Positions 52,342-61,806 of a stretch of DNA of 64,000 nucleotides are shown here, one piece after another; within the stretch, counting starts at the first letter, position 1, and each line of letters starts with the position of its first letter. This stretch comes from Butyrivibrio sp. (lineage in GTDB: Bacteria; Bacillota; Clostridia; Lachnospirales; Lachnospiraceae): NCBI GenBank assembly GCA_015056655.1, contig SVFV01000003.1:120809-184808 (forward strand), written 5' to 3'. A program made the position numbers and the translations under genes. Below the pieces are notes generated by a model that saw only the letters and a list, made by a program, of their open reading frames with translations, had not been told where the DNA came from and searched no databases.

Positions 52342-53598
52342 TTATTTTTTCTGTAAGAAATCCGGAATTTTAAGGCTCTTTGCTTCTACTGAGCTACGAA
52401 CCTCAGGAGTACGATTGAGGCCGGATACAGGTCTAGCTGTCTGAGGTGCTGCACCTGTGTTAACAGGCTGTACAGGCTTCTGTGCAGTTACAGGCTGTAC
52501 TGAGCGAGCATTCTCAAGTGTACCGATTGTAGGTTCAACCACCTGCTGAGGTGCTGTCTGCTGAGCGGTAGCCTGAACTGTAGGCTGTACCGGAGCAGCT
52601 GTCTGAGGACGAGCAGCCTGCGGCTTAGGTGTAGGTACTGTGTTTGTCTTATCTTCAATACCTGTTGCAATAACAGTAACGTTACATGCATCAGACATTG
52701 TCTCATCATACATAGCACCGAAAATAATATTTGCATCATCACCAGCAAGATTACGGATGTAATCAGCTGCGATAGAGCCATCCATAAGTGAGATATCACC
52801 AGATACATTGATGATAACATTGGATGCGCCGTTGATCTTTGTCTCAAGAAGAGGAGACTCAACAGCCATCTTAACAGCGTCTGTAGCCTTATCATCACCC
52901 TTACCAGATCCGATACCGATATGAGCGATTCCCTTGTCCTTCATAACTGTCTGTACATCAGCGAAATCAAGGTTGATTGCTGCAGGAACATTGATAAGAT
53001 CAGTGATACCCTGAACAGCCTGCTGAAGCACCTCATCTGCCTTCTTAAGAGCATCAGGCATTGTTGTGCGTCTGTCAACAATCTGAAGAAGCTTATCATT
53101 AGGGATAACGATAAGTGTATCTACATTATTCTTTATAGTATTGATACCATTGAGTGCGTTCTGCATACGAACTCTTGCCTCAAATGCAAAAGGCTTCGTA
53201 ACAACACCAACAGTAAGAATTCCCATTTCTTTTGCAAGCTTGGCAACAACAGGAGCTGCACCAGTACCAGTTCCGCCACCCATACCACAGGTAACAAATA
53301 CCATGTCTGCTCCCTTGAGAGCTGCTGAAATCTCTTCCATGCTCTCCTCTGCAGCCTTCTGACCAATTTCAGGCTTAGCGCCTGCTCCAAGTCCCTTTGT
53401 CAGCTTCTCACCTATCTGTAAAAGCTTAGGTGCTTTGCAAAGCTGAAGAGCCTGCTTATCAGTATTAATTCCGATGAATTCTACACCGGAAATATTTTCT
53501 TCTACCATTCTATTTACAGCGTTATTGCCTGCACCGCCAACCCCAACAACTATGATCTTGGCACCAGACTCTGCCTCGTTCGACTTTATTTCAAGCAA
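52342..53598 (-). CDS. ftsZ: Cell division GTPase FtsZ
   Basis: Tubulin-like GTPase of 418 residues that forms the division ring. The G-box [11 protein letters not shown] is near residue 108, and [14 protein letters not shown] near 20 and [20 protein letters not shown] near 210 are family hallmarks. The C-terminal linker (about 318-400) is rich in Pro, Gln, Thr and Ala. The very end [11 protein letters not shown] is the conserved peptide that binds FtsA/SepF. The start codon is TTG, supported by GGAGGAG eight bases upstream. Last gene of the cluster. Confidence 0.97.
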   Translation of the reverse strand: MLEIKSNEAESGAKIIVVGVGGAGNNAVNRMVEENISGVEFIGINTDKQALQLCKAPKLLQIGEKLTKGLGAGAKPEIGQKAAEESMEEISAALKGADMVFVTCGMGGGTGTGAAPVVAKLAKEMGILTVGVVTKPFAFEARVRMQNALNGINTIKNNVDTLIVIPNDKLLQIVDRRTTMPDALKKADEVLQQAVQGITDLINVPAAINLDFADVQTVMKDKGIAHIGIGSGKGDDKATDAVKMAVESPLLETKINGASNVIINVSGDISLMDGSIAADYIRNLAGDDANIIFGAMYDETMSDACNVTVIATGIEDKTNTVPTPKPQAARPQTAAPVQPTVQATAQQTAPQQVVEPTIGTLENARSVQPVTAQKPVQPVNTGAAPQTARPVSGLNRTPEVRSSVEAKSLKIPDFLQKK

Positions 53599-53676
53599 GA
53601 TAGTGCTCCTCCTTCATAACTAAAACTCCTAGTAGCTATATTATAATTTTTTTAGAAAATTTACAACCTAGAATTT

Positions 53677-54474
53677 TTATTTTTTCTCTTCAAATGTAAT
53701 GTTCTGAGTATTTGAATTATAGTCTGACATTTCCAAAACACCGCTCTTGCCTTCTAGTTTCGGCAAGATGTACTGTAACTGTATGATTTTTTCATCTATA
53801 TTTTCATTAGTTCCCAAACTAACTTCAACACTGTCAAAGTACAGATACATGCGATATTCGCTGTCAAAAAATATTTTATCCACAGTTAAATTATATTTTG
53901 TTAATAATTGCGTGATATCAAGTATTTCTGCAAAAACCTCTTCATTTTCGACAGGAAGCTTCTCATGAAGTATCACATGGCTGAACTCCAATCCCAGCAC
54001 AAGAGGCGCATCATCAGAAGCCTGCTCAGAGGTTTCTACAACGATTCCATCTCTGTCAAAGTAAATATATCTGTCCAGATACTTAACGTAACCAGCCACA
54101 GCCTTCTCATACACGTTTATCCTGATGGTGTCAGGCGAAAGGACTTCTACATCCATTTTTTCAACGAATGGTATGCCTGTAATATCCTTGTTACTGTATT
54201 TAAGCGACAGATACATGGAGTTTTTGCCAAATCTGCCGGTCATGACCATGTCAAGGATCTCCTGATCAGTATAGTGCGTATTTCCGTCAACATATGCGTT
54301 TATAACCGTATAATTATTATACACATACAGACACGCACTTAGTATTCCAATTATCAAAAATAATATAAAAAGGCCGATAATAAACAGACTTTTGTGTAGT
54401 CTAAACAGCTCCCCGAAATTTATCCGGGGAGCATGCGCTCTTATGCTTCTATTACACATCCGCCTTCTTTTCAT
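53677..54474 (-). CDS. divIB: Division protein DivIB/FtsQ
   Basis: A 265-residue bitopic division protein. A basic cytosolic start is followed by one membrane helix near residues 30-52, an outer POTRA domain (about 55-125, INAYVDGNTHYTDQEI) and a beta domain. It stabilises FtsL and connects to the septal synthase FtsW-FtsI. ATG at 54474 follows AAGGA by nine bases. Length and position between ftsW and ftsZ are standard except that murG is missing before it. Confidence 0.88.
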   Translation of the reverse strand: MKRRRMCNRSIRAHAPRINFGELFRLHKSLFIIGLFILFLIIGILSACLYVYNNYTVINAYVDGNTHYTDQEILDMVMTGRFGKNSMYLSLKYSNKDITGIPFVEKMDVEVLSPDTIRINVYEKAVAGYVKYLDRYIYFDRDGIVVETSEQASDDAPLVLGLEFSHVILHEKLPVENEEVFAEILDITQLLTKYNLTVDKIFFDSEYRMYLYFDSVEVSLGTNENIDEKIIQLQYILPKLEGKSGVLEMSDYNSNTQNITFEEKK

Positions 54475-54509
54475 CAAAAATTGTCCTTATGTTCCAAATA
54501 GAAAACTAG

Positions 54510-55658
54510 TTACATTTCAATATTTCTTGCCACATTAAACACTATTCCTATCTCCGTCAAAAGGAAAAGTGTAGCACTACCTCCGTAGCTGATAAAAGGC
54601 AGTGTGATACCTGTGTTAGGTATTGTGTTTGTGACAACGGCTACATTCAGAATAACCTGAAGTGCGATGTGACCGATAACTCCGATTACCAAAAGAGCTC
54701 CGTACATATCGGGAGCATTATTTGCAACGATAAGCATACGCCATAAAAGCAGCACGAACATGAACAGAACTGCTATAGCGCCAAAAAGTCCAAGCTCCTC
54801 GCAAATAATCGAGAAAATCATATCGTTCTGCGCTTCAGGGATAAAGCCAAGCTTCTGCATACTTTCGCCAAGGCCCTTACCAAAGATTCCACCTGAGCCA
54901 ATAGCATAAAGAGCCTGAAGTGTCTGATATCCCTTACCATTTACATATGCTTCAGGATCAAGCCATGCCAGAATACGAACGAAACGATAGTTAAGCTCAC
55001 TGTTGTAGCCCGCCTTTGCTACAGCAAAAACGATTATGGCAGCAAGTCCCAATATACCACTGATTATCAGCACAAACCGCCTGTATCCGGGTGTTGAAAC
55101 AAACAGCATAATAAACGCAATTCCCATGATGATAATCGCTGAACTAAGGTTTTCTGTAACCTTAAATACAGCGAGTGCAATCGGAACCGGCACAGCCAGT
55201 ACAAACCAGAAGCCTCTTGGCGTTGCAATCATCCTGTTCATCCTGTCGATCAGCGTTGCAAGAGCGATGATCATTCCAAGCTTTGCTATCTCAGCAGGCT
55301 GGATTGATAATCCTGCGATATTAAGCCATCTTCTTGCACCGTTAACCTCTCTTCCAAGACCGGTTTTTACAAGCAGTACCATAATTCCTGATACAAAGTA
55401 AACAGGTACTGCAAACCTTTTGTAAAAGGTGTACGGAATCCTCGAAACAACCGCCATAACAGCCAGGCCAAACATGGTAAAGCCAAGCTGCCTTTTAAAG
55501 AAATATGCTGCATCAGAATGATCGATTGCAGCCTCATATGAACTTGTAGAATAGAGCATAATAAGCCCGAAGGTCAGCAAAAACAGCACGATAAAGATCA
55601 TACTGTAATCTACATAAAACTCCTTTTTTTGCCTTTCTGCCGCCCTAACAGCCTGCAT
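54510..55658 (-). CDS. ftsW: Septal peptidoglycan glycosyltransferase FtsW (SEDS family)
   Basis: A 382-residue polytopic SEDS glycosyltransferase with about ten helices that polymerises septal peptidoglycan with FtsI. Family motifs are FGLIMLYSTSSYEAA near residue 25, GARRWLNIAGLSIQPAEIAKL near 85, LNYRFVRILAWLDPEAYVNG near 190 and the last loops AQNDMIFSIICEELGLFGAI and TGITLPFISYGGSATLFLLT. It could equally be called SpoVE-like; the cluster context favours FtsW. It starts 12 nt after murD. Confidence 0.93.
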   Translation of the reverse strand: MQAVRAAERQKKEFYVDYSMIFIVLFLLTFGLIMLYSTSSYEAAIDHSDAAYFFKRQLGFTMFGLAVMAVVSRIPYTFYKRFAVPVYFVSGIMVLLVKTGLGREVNGARRWLNIAGLSIQPAEIAKLGMIIALATLIDRMNRMIATPRGFWFVLAVPVPIALAVFKVTENLSSAIIIMGIAFIMLFVSTPGYRRFVLIISGILGLAAIIVFAVAKAGYNSELNYRFVRILAWLDPEAYVNGKGYQTLQALYAIGSGGIFGKGLGESMQKLGFIPEAQNDMIFSIICEELGLFGAIAVLFMFVLLLWRMLIVANNAPDMYGALLVIGVIGHIALQVILNVAVVTNTIPNTGITLPFISYGGSATLFLLTEIGIVFNVARNIEM

Positions 55659-55669
55659 AGAAATCCCCC

Positions 55670-57040
55670 TTAGAGACTATTTACATAGTCCTTAAACTGC
55701 TTACCTCTTACTTCATAACTGGGGAACATATCCCAACTTGCACATGCAGGTGATAAAAGCACAGCCTCACCAGCCACAGCATTATCACTACAATACTTAA
55801 GCGCATCTTTATATGAATTCATGAAAACATAATCATGGAATCCGTTTTTATCAGCACACTCTGCTATCTTTTCTTTTGTTGCACCAATGAGTACAAGCTT
55901 TTTAACCTTTCCACCAAAGGCGTTGATCCACTCATCATACTCACTGCCCTTGTCATATCCTCCACCAATGAGGTATGTAGGCTTATCCATTGCCTTGATG
56001 CCCTGGATAGCAGCATCAGGATTTGTGCCCTTGGAATCATTGTAATAATCAACTCCGTTCTTGGTTGCAACATATTCAATTCTGTGCTCTACAGCCTTAA
56101 AATCACGAACTACTGAAAGAATGGTCTCCATAGGAACATCCATAGCTCTGCCCATAGCAATAGCTGCCATGACATTCTGAATATTGCAGCTTCCCACAAG
56201 ATTCATATCATGGATATTCATAACTCTCTTGGCATCACCATTTTCAGCATAGAAAATCTCTTCACCATCCTGATAATATCCGTCAGAAAGTTTCTCTTCT
56301 GTTGAGAAAAATACAACCTTAGCAGGACATCTCTTAGCAAAATCCCTGGTGTATTCGTTGTCATAATTAAGGACACAGGTATCGTCCTTAGTCTGATTGT
56401 TTGTTATATTTTCCTTCATGGAAGCATAGCATTCCATTGTATGGTGTCTGTTCAAATGATCGGGTGTGATATTAAGAATTGCTGATACACTAGCATGGAA
56501 ATTCTCAACCGCTTCAAGCTGGAAGCTGCTGATCTCGCCAATTGAAACTGTATCCTCTGTCATTTCCAGCGCTCTTTCAGCATAAGAATAACCAATATTT
56601 CCAACAACATAGGTTGATGCAAAATGTGCCTTCATTATTTCGCCAACAAGAGTTGTGGTTGTTGTTTTACCGTTAGTACCAGTAATAGCAACCATTCTGC
56701 CTTTAGCAAAATTATATGCAAGCTCTATCTCACTCCATACAGGAAGTCCTGCATCAAGTAGTCTGAGCATTATAGGTGAATCCATAGGAACAGCCGGACT
56801 TGGCACAACAAGTGACAGTTCCTTTATCTTTTCATCAGGGAGCTTACCGATAATAATTTCCGGTGTATCTCCCTTATATCCTTCAAGCTTTGTTCTTATT
56901 TCTCTCTCATATACATTTTCATTCTCGTCAAGAATAACAGGTATTGCTCCTACTTTTCCAAGAAGCATGGTACTTCCTATTCCAGAAATACCTGTACCTA
57001 TTACGAGAACCTTTTTCCCAACTATCTCTGTAGCTTTCAT
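55670..57040 (-). CDS. murD: UDP-N-acetylmuramoyl-L-alanine--D-glutamate ligase
   Basis: Cytosolic Mur ligase of 456 residues that adds D-Glu to UDP-MurNAc-L-Ala. N-terminal UDP-binding domain with VLVIGTGISGIGS, ATP-binding P-loop VAITGTNGKTTTTTL near residue 118, ITPDHLNRH near 195 and the third-domain KAVEHRIEYV and DYYNDSKGTNPDA. Length is normal. mraY is not found between it and ftsI, unlike in most Firmicutes. Confidence 0.96.
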   Translation of the reverse strand: MKATEIVGKKVLVIGTGISGIGSTMLLGKVGAIPVILDENENVYEREIRTKLEGYKGDTPEIIIGKLPDEKIKELSLVVPSPAVPMDSPIMLRLLDAGLPVWSEIELAYNFAKGRMVAITGTNGKTTTTTLVGEIMKAHFASTYVVGNIGYSYAERALEMTEDTVSIGEISSFQLEAVENFHASVSAILNITPDHLNRHHTMECYASMKENITNNQTKDDTCVLNYDNEYTRDFAKRCPAKVVFFSTEEKLSDGYYQDGEEIFYAENGDAKRVMNIHDMNLVGSCNIQNVMAAIAMGRAMDVPMETILSVVRDFKAVEHRIEYVATKNGVDYYNDSKGTNPDAAIQGIKAMDKPTYLIGGGYDKGSEYDEWINAFGGKVKKLVLIGATKEKIAECADKNGFHDYVFMNSYKDALKYCSDNAVAGEAVLLSPACASWDMFPSYEVRGKQFKDYVNSL

Positions 57041-57079
57041 AACTCCCTCCTCTAATACAATCCATAAAGCAGATGTACG

Positions 57080-59425
57080 TCAGTCGCCTCGTCCGTTGTC
57101 AGTAGTATCTGCACTTGTATCAATAGTCATATCCGGAAGCGGATCTCCACCAATCAGATGTCCATCCTCAGGGTCAATAAATCCACCTGTCTCCGGGTCA
57201 ATATAATACCCTGTTTCCTCGTCTTTTTCAAATGACTTCCAAATGGGTTCTTTGTTCTCATCCTCAGTAGAAGCAGTGTCTGCACTATCTCCTTCAGGAA
57301 TCTTTTCCCAAATGCTATCACCTTCTTCGCCATCAGCATTTTCCTGATCGCCCTCTGCGCCTTCTTCGGTAACAGTCTCTGCACCTTCTTCAACGCCTTC
57401 TGCTCCTTCTTCGCCGCCTTCAACCTCAGCTTCCTGAGCAGCACTCATCATGATTTCCTTCTGTCTAAGTTCCTCAAGCTCCGCCTGTTCTTCCTCTGTA
57501 ACTGGCTCAGTCATAGGGAAATTAAGGTAAGGAAGTGCCTCAGTGAGAATCGCTCTAACAATTCTTGTAGCATACTTAGCATCATCCTGTTCAACCGCAT
57601 TAGGTCTGTCAACAACAACATAAATAGCAATCTGAGGATCATTTGCAGGAGCATATCCCATAAAAGAAACAACGTACTGTCTGTTTCCACGCGGTACTGT
57701 CTGCGCTGTTCCTGTCTTTCCGCCAATCATATATCCGGCAGGTCTTGCTGTTTTACCAGTACCCTCTTCACCAGCAACAACAAGATTGCAATACTCGATT
57801 ATCTTATCTGATGTGGACTCTGATACTGTCTGTCTAAGTACTCTGGGCTCAATACTCTTAACTGTAGCGCCCTGAGAATTTATGATTTTGCTAACCATGT
57901 GAGGCTCGTAGAAATTACCACCATTTACAAGTGAGCAGAACGCTGTGATCATCTCGATCATATCTACGTTAAAGCCCTGTCCAAATGTACCTGTTGCAAG
58001 CTCTGATGACCCCATATTCTGAGCGTCATAAACAAGTCCGGCTGTTCTGGCTTCACCAGCAAGGTCCACATTAGTCTTAAGTCCGAAACCAAACTGCTTC
58101 TGGAACTTGGTAAATGTATCCACGCCAATTACCTGACCAATCTTCATCATCGCAACGTTACAGGAAATTTCTATTCCTCTTGCTACTGAGACTGTACCGT
58201 CACCATATCTGTTATGGCAGTGAATTTTATGTCCGCCAACTTCCAAAACGCCTGTACACTCGTAGGACTCATTACCAGTAATGCTGCCTGCCTCGAGTCC
58301 AGTTGCAACAGTAAAGGGCTTTGCGACAGAACCAGGCTCATAGGTATCTGATATGCAGAAGTTCCTCCAAAGAGCATTGAGGTTATACATAACCTCTTCA
58401 TCAGTCATTCCATCAAGCATCTCCTGTGTGATATAAACACCAGAATCATAGATGCTCTCTCCATCCATCTTGTTGCCCTTCTCATCGACTCTGGGCATAC
58501 CGATCAGATTTTCTGTATTTTTAATGTCATTAAGGTCAAAGGTAGGATAGCTTGCCATAGCAAGTACATCACCTGAATCTATATCCATCATGATGCAGCC
58601 TACATTATTAGCAGCATTTCCTTCTCTTGCATTGTCTTTGTATGTATCATTGAATTCTCTAAGATACTTTTCCACGATTGACTGGAGATTACCATCTATA
58701 GTTGTAACGATTGTATTTCCATCAGTTGCAGGAATAGTTGTTCTCTCTAAGTTGGAATCCTCGTCGAGATAGCCATAAATACGGCCATTTGAGCCACTGA
58801 GCTCATCATTATAATATTCCTCTAAGCCAAATACGCCATTATTATCGCTTGTGGTAAATCCAACAACGTCACTTGCCATGGAACCGTTAGGATATTTTCT
58901 GATGTAATTTTCCTCAAACCATACACCCTGAACGTTCTTATCATAGGTTTCCGTCCCATAGGTAATAATGTCCTGGAAATTGCTAATTTCATCATAGGAA
59001 AGCTGCTTTGCAAGGATGTAATACTGTGATGTTGGGTTGTCATTTATATAGTTTCTGATCTCGCTCTCATTAAAGTTGAAATTACTAACCAAAGCAGCGA
59101 CTGTCGGTTCCATGTAATTTTCGTCAGAAAGTATAATCTTTGCATCAAGAATTATATTGTATACCTTCTCACTGTATGCAAGAACTGTGCCGTTGGCATC
59201 AACAATCTCGCCTCTTCTGAAAGGGATAGTTGTTGAATCATATTTCTGCTGGGAAAGGACCTGTTTCTGGTACTCCTCACCGTTATCTCTGGTAATAAGG
59301 AAAAGTCTGACTCCAAGCAGTACAAAAGCTAGCAGTACTATTCCAAACAATACTGCCAGCTTCTTCCTCATTGCCACTGTGAATTTTTGTGTGTTACTTT
59401 TTTTCTTTCTCATAATAAACTGCAA
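57080..59425 (-). CDS. ftsI: Septal penicillin-binding protein FtsI (class B, SpoVD-like) with acidic C-terminal tail
   Basis: Class B transpeptidase of 781 residues that crosslinks septal peptidoglycan. One membrane helix near 26-48, a dimerisation domain, then the transpeptidase with Ser366 in YEPGSVAKPF, SCN in ISCNVAMM and KTG in GGKTGTAQT. After the enzyme domain (end near residue 640) there is a tail of about 140 residues full of Glu, Gly and Ala, ending with a repeated IDPE-G pattern, in place of PASTA domains. The start is TTG with AAGGA close by; an in-frame ATG 12 nt later is an alternative. Confidence 0.93.
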   Translation of the reverse strand: MQFIMRKKKSNTQKFTVAMRKKLAVLFGIVLLAFVLLGVRLFLITRDNGEEYQKQVLSQQKYDSTTIPFRRGEIVDANGTVLAYSEKVYNIILDAKIILSDENYMEPTVAALVSNFNFNESEIRNYINDNPTSQYYILAKQLSYDEISNFQDIITYGTETYDKNVQGVWFEENYIRKYPNGSMASDVVGFTTSDNNGVFGLEEYYNDELSGSNGRIYGYLDEDSNLERTTIPATDGNTIVTTIDGNLQSIVEKYLREFNDTYKDNAREGNAANNVGCIMMDIDSGDVLAMASYPTFDLNDIKNTENLIGMPRVDEKGNKMDGESIYDSGVYITQEMLDGMTDEEVMYNLNALWRNFCISDTYEPGSVAKPFTVATGLEAGSITGNESYECTGVLEVGGHKIHCHNRYGDGTVSVARGIEISCNVAMMKIGQVIGVDTFTKFQKQFGFGLKTNVDLAGEARTAGLVYDAQNMGSSELATGTFGQGFNVDMIEMITAFCSLVNGGNFYEPHMVSKIINSQGATVKSIEPRVLRQTVSESTSDKIIEYCNLVVAGEEGTGKTARPAGYMIGGKTGTAQTVPRGNRQYVVSFMGYAPANDPQIAIYVVVDRPNAVEQDDAKYATRIVRAILTEALPYLNFPMTEPVTEEEQAELEELRQKEIMMSAAQEAEVEGGEEGAEGVEEGAETVTEEGAEGDQENADGEEGDSIWEKIPEGDSADTASTEDENKEPIWKSFEKDEETGYYIDPETGGFIDPEDGHLIGGDPLPDMTIDTSADTTDNGRGD

Positions 59426-59435
59426 ATATCCTTAC

Positions 59436-59882
59436 TTAATTTCCATCAGGAATAGGCGCAACCTGTCTGACGTAATCGTTGCCACCTCCATCTGAATAAG
59501 TAACAATCTGTCCTTCAGTTGCATAAGTCATGCCGTATTCGCCTATTGCGATCCTCTTTATCTCCTCAAGATCAAGACTGCTAACTGCCTTATTATAAGC
59601 CTCTTCATTGTCTTGTTTCAAACTATTTAATTTTGCCTCCATACTTGACACAGTTTTTACACTTGATTTGATATCAGCTTTAAGTGAAATATACATAGAA
59701 AGAACGCCACCTGCAAGCGCTACTGCAAGCGCAAGTCCCAAAAGGGTAGGAAGGCTCATTCTGTGTGCTCTTTTTCTTGCCTGAGCTCTCTTCTGAACAT
59801 GAAGAGGCATTTCCTCATAGCGTCTTCTTTCAGGCTCATACTGTTTTCTTACTGTGTTTCCGTAAATATATCTCTTTTCCAT
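59436..59882 (-). CDS. ftsL: Division protein FtsL
   Basis: A 148-residue bitopic protein. Long basic cytosolic start (about 1-42), one membrane helix near 44-66 and an outer coiled coil (about 68-105, SMEAKLNSLKQDNEEAYNKA), the usual FtsL/DivIC architecture. It links DivIB to FtsW-FtsI. It lies between rsmH and ftsI as in most Firmicute division clusters and is longer than typical FtsL because of the cytosolic part. Sequence conservation is low in this family, so the call leans on position and topology. Confidence 0.83.
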   Translation of the reverse strand: MEKRYIYGNTVRKQYEPERRRYEEMPLHVQKRAQARKRAHRMSLPTLLGLALAVALAGGVLSMYISLKADIKSSVKTVSSMEAKLNSLKQDNEEAYNKAVSSLDLEEIKRIAIGEYGMTYATEGQIVTYSDGGGNDYVRQVAPIPDGN

Positions 59883-59912
59883 AACATCCCTCGTAAATCA
59901 CCCTCATTTGAT

Positions 59913-60887
59913 TTACTGATACTTATTTTTCTTTTTTGAATTATCTTTTCCTGAGGCTTTCTCAAAAACTCTGAGCTTAGCACTCGCGCTTCTGCTGTTT
60001 TCCTCAAGTTCCTGCTCACTTGGCAGAATAGGTTTTCTTGTTATTACCTTTCCCTTTGAAACCTTGCCACATACACAAACCGGAATTTCCGGAGGACAAG
60101 TGCAGGGATTCTCATTTTTCCTGAAGTTATTTTTTACAATTCTGTCCTCAAGAGAATGGAAGGTTATCACACAGATTCTTCCACCGGGATTGAGAAAATC
60201 GATCATTCCATCAAGTGAATTCTCAAGTACATCCAGTTCTCTGTTGCAGGCTATTCTAAGTGCCTGGAAGGTTCTCTTGGACGGATGTCCTCCCTTTTCT
60301 CTCATCCTTGCAGGAATTGCTGCCTTTATGATCTCGTTCAGCTCTCCCGTAGTCTCTATTGGCTTATTCTGCCTGTTTGCAACTATGTGTTTTGCTATAT
60401 TCTTAGCGAATTTATCTTCGCCATAGTTCTTTATGATGTGGAATATTTCCATCTCAGAAAATTCATTCACAATAGTTCCAGCTGTGAGGTCCTGCCTTCT
60501 GTCCATTCTCATGTCCAGAGGAGTGTCATACCTATAGGAAAAACCTCTCTCTTCGTTATCAAGCTGGAAGGATGAAACTCCAAGATCTAAAAGAATCCCA
60601 TCAACACCTTCTATTCCAAGTTCCTTTATTCTGCTAACTGCATTTTCGTAGTTATCTCGAATAATTGTGATTCTGTTTCCAAAGGGTTCAAGACGTTTAC
60701 TTGCTGCTGCGATTGCGTCCTCGTCCTGATCTATTCCGATGAGCCTACCCTTCTCGGAGAGCTCCTGAGCTATGTGGCTGGAATGTCCAGCCCCACCAAG
60801 GGTACCGTCAACATAGATTCCATCCGGTTTAATATTCAGATTTTCAAGTACCTCATTCAAAAGTACTGAGTAATGCTTGAACTCCAT
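59913..60887 (-). CDS. rsmH: 16S rRNA (cytosine1402-N4)-methyltransferase
   Basis: A 324-residue SAM-dependent methyltransferase acting on C1402 in the ribosomal P site. The start [20 protein letters not shown] and SAM loop [14 protein letters not shown] are family signatures, with [20 protein letters not shown] near residue 104, DMRMD near 126 and [15 protein letters not shown] near 244. A Cys-containing segment [16 protein letters not shown] near 265 is common in Firmicute members. It follows mraZ, as usual, by 25 nt. Confidence 0.96.
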   Translation of the reverse strand: MEFKHYSVLLNEVLENLNIKPDGIYVDGTLGGAGHSSHIAQELSEKGRLIGIDQDEDAIAAASKRLEPFGNRITIIRDNYENAVSRIKELGIEGVDGILLDLGVSSFQLDNEERGFSYRYDTPLDMRMDRRQDLTAGTIVNEFSEMEIFHIIKNYGEDKFAKNIAKHIVANRQNKPIETTGELNEIIKAAIPARMREKGGHPSKRTFQALRIACNRELDVLENSLDGMIDFLNPGGRICVITFHSLEDRIVKNNFRKNENPCTCPPEIPVCVCGKVSKGKVITRKPILPSEQELEENSRSASAKLRVFEKASGKDNSKKKNKYQ

Positions 60888-60912
60888 ATTCCTCTCACCC
60901 TTGTTCTTGAGC

Positions 60913-61353
60913 TTAAATGCTCAGACCGTATTCACTCATCTTGGCTGCAATGCTGTCGATATCATCAAAGGTTGTAGCCTCTTCCCACTTCTCCTTACTC
61001 CAGATTTCAACGCGATTGCCGACACCTGCCACAATTGCATCCTTTTCTATAGAAGCGTGGTTTAACCAGTTAGCTTTTAAAAGTATTCTTCCCTGCTTAT
61101 CAAGCTCGACATCATCGGCTCCTGCCATGAAGAATCTTCCAAGTTGTCTGGCACCAGGTATATCCATGGGCAGTGCCTTCAGCTTTTCCTCAAAAGCGTC
61201 CCAGCCTTCCTGATCAAACGCAAAAAGACATCCATCAAAGCCCTTCGTTACAACAAACTGCTCTCCCAGCAGATCGCGAAACTTGGCCGGGATGATCAGT
61301 CGTCCTTTTGCATCGATTGAATGGCTATATTCGCCCTTGTACGCCTTTCCCAT
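60913..61353 (-). CDS. mraZ: Transcriptional regulator MraZ
   Basis: A 146-residue DNA-binding protein with two SpoVT-AbrB domains (about 5-50 and 75-125). It begins [20 protein letters not shown], with [14 protein letters not shown] and the second-half [14 protein letters not shown] as the two DNA-binding loops. First gene of the division cluster and, in studied bacteria, regulator of that cluster through short direct repeats just upstream. Such repeats are present here at 61363-61396. Confidence 0.96.
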   Translation of the reverse strand: MGKAYKGEYSHSIDAKGRLIIPAKFRDLLGEQFVVTKGFDGCLFAFDQEGWDAFEEKLKALPMDIPGARQLGRFFMAGADDVELDKQGRILLKANWLNHASIEKDAIVAGVGNRVEIWSKEKWEEATTFDDIDSIAAKMSEYGLSI

Positions 61354-61362
61354 TAATATCTA

Positions 61363-61396
61363 CCACTTTTCACCACTTTGTGACACTTTTCTCCAC
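61363..61396 (-). promoter_or_regulatory. MraZ-type direct repeats (GTGG/GTGT, 10-bp period) in the mraZ leader
   Basis: On the minus strand GTGG, GTGT, GTGG and GTGG start exactly 10 bp apart. Three units read AAAGTG followed by G or T, the pattern reported for MraZ boxes in Mollicutes. They end 10 bp before the start codon, overlap the likely ribosome site and sit right after an AT-rich -10-like stretch (TATTAT, TATACAT). Confidence 0.7.
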
Positions 61397-61469
61397 CTAT
61401 ATGTATAATATACCATTTTTTTACTTTTAACAACCTTCGAAAACCCTTGATTTGTCTGATTTTGCGCAC

Positions 61470-61500
61470 AAAAAAGCCTCCCACCGTCTGGTGGGAGGCT
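61470..61500 (-). terminator. Strong terminator after the ribbon-helix-helix gene
   Basis: GCCTCCCACC and GGTGGGAGGC form a perfect 10-bp stem with a GTCT/AGAC loop, followed by six U on the minus strand. It isolates the SPFH operon from the division cluster. Confidence 0.9.
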
Positions 61501-61608
61501 CACCCATACAAGATATAGTATGTGAGTTATTATGCCCTCTATATATTGTTTATAATCATTATTTTTGATAAAAAGAAAATTTTTATAAATTTTTATGATT
61601 TATATTTT

Positions 61609-61806
61609 TTACTTGATATCAAATTCCGGAGGCTCGTCAAGATGCTCTGATACATACTTGCCGTCCTTCTTCCTCTGCTTCACACATTCTGTGAGAAGAT
61701 ATTCTATCTGTCCGTTCACAGAGCGAAAATCATCTTCAGCCCAGGCAGCGATGGCATCATATAACTTTGCACTCAGTCTGAGCGGTACCTGTTTTTTCTC
61801 AGCCAT
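61609..61806 (-). CDS. Small ribbon-helix-helix (Arc/CopG-like) protein
   Basis: A 65-residue protein with an RHH DNA-binding layout: a beta strand KKQVPLRLSAKLYDAIAAWA followed by the helix DDFRSVNGQIEYLLTECVKQ and a flexible end. The start codon overlaps the stop of the SPFH gene by 1 nt (TAATG), so the two are coupled. It may be an autoregulator of the SPFH operon or a partner of the SPFH protein; a toxin-antitoxin role is less likely because no toxin-like gene is adjacent. Confidence 0.8.
   Translation of the reverse strand: MAEKKQVPLRLSAKLYDAIAAWAEDDFRSVNGQIEYLLTECVKQRKKDGKYVSEHLDEPPEFDIK

Noticed and set aside
61609..61806. RHH gene as antitoxin of a toxin-antitoxin pair
   Set aside because: The coupled neighbour is an SPFH membrane protein, not a toxin family, and no small toxin-like frame is adjacent.
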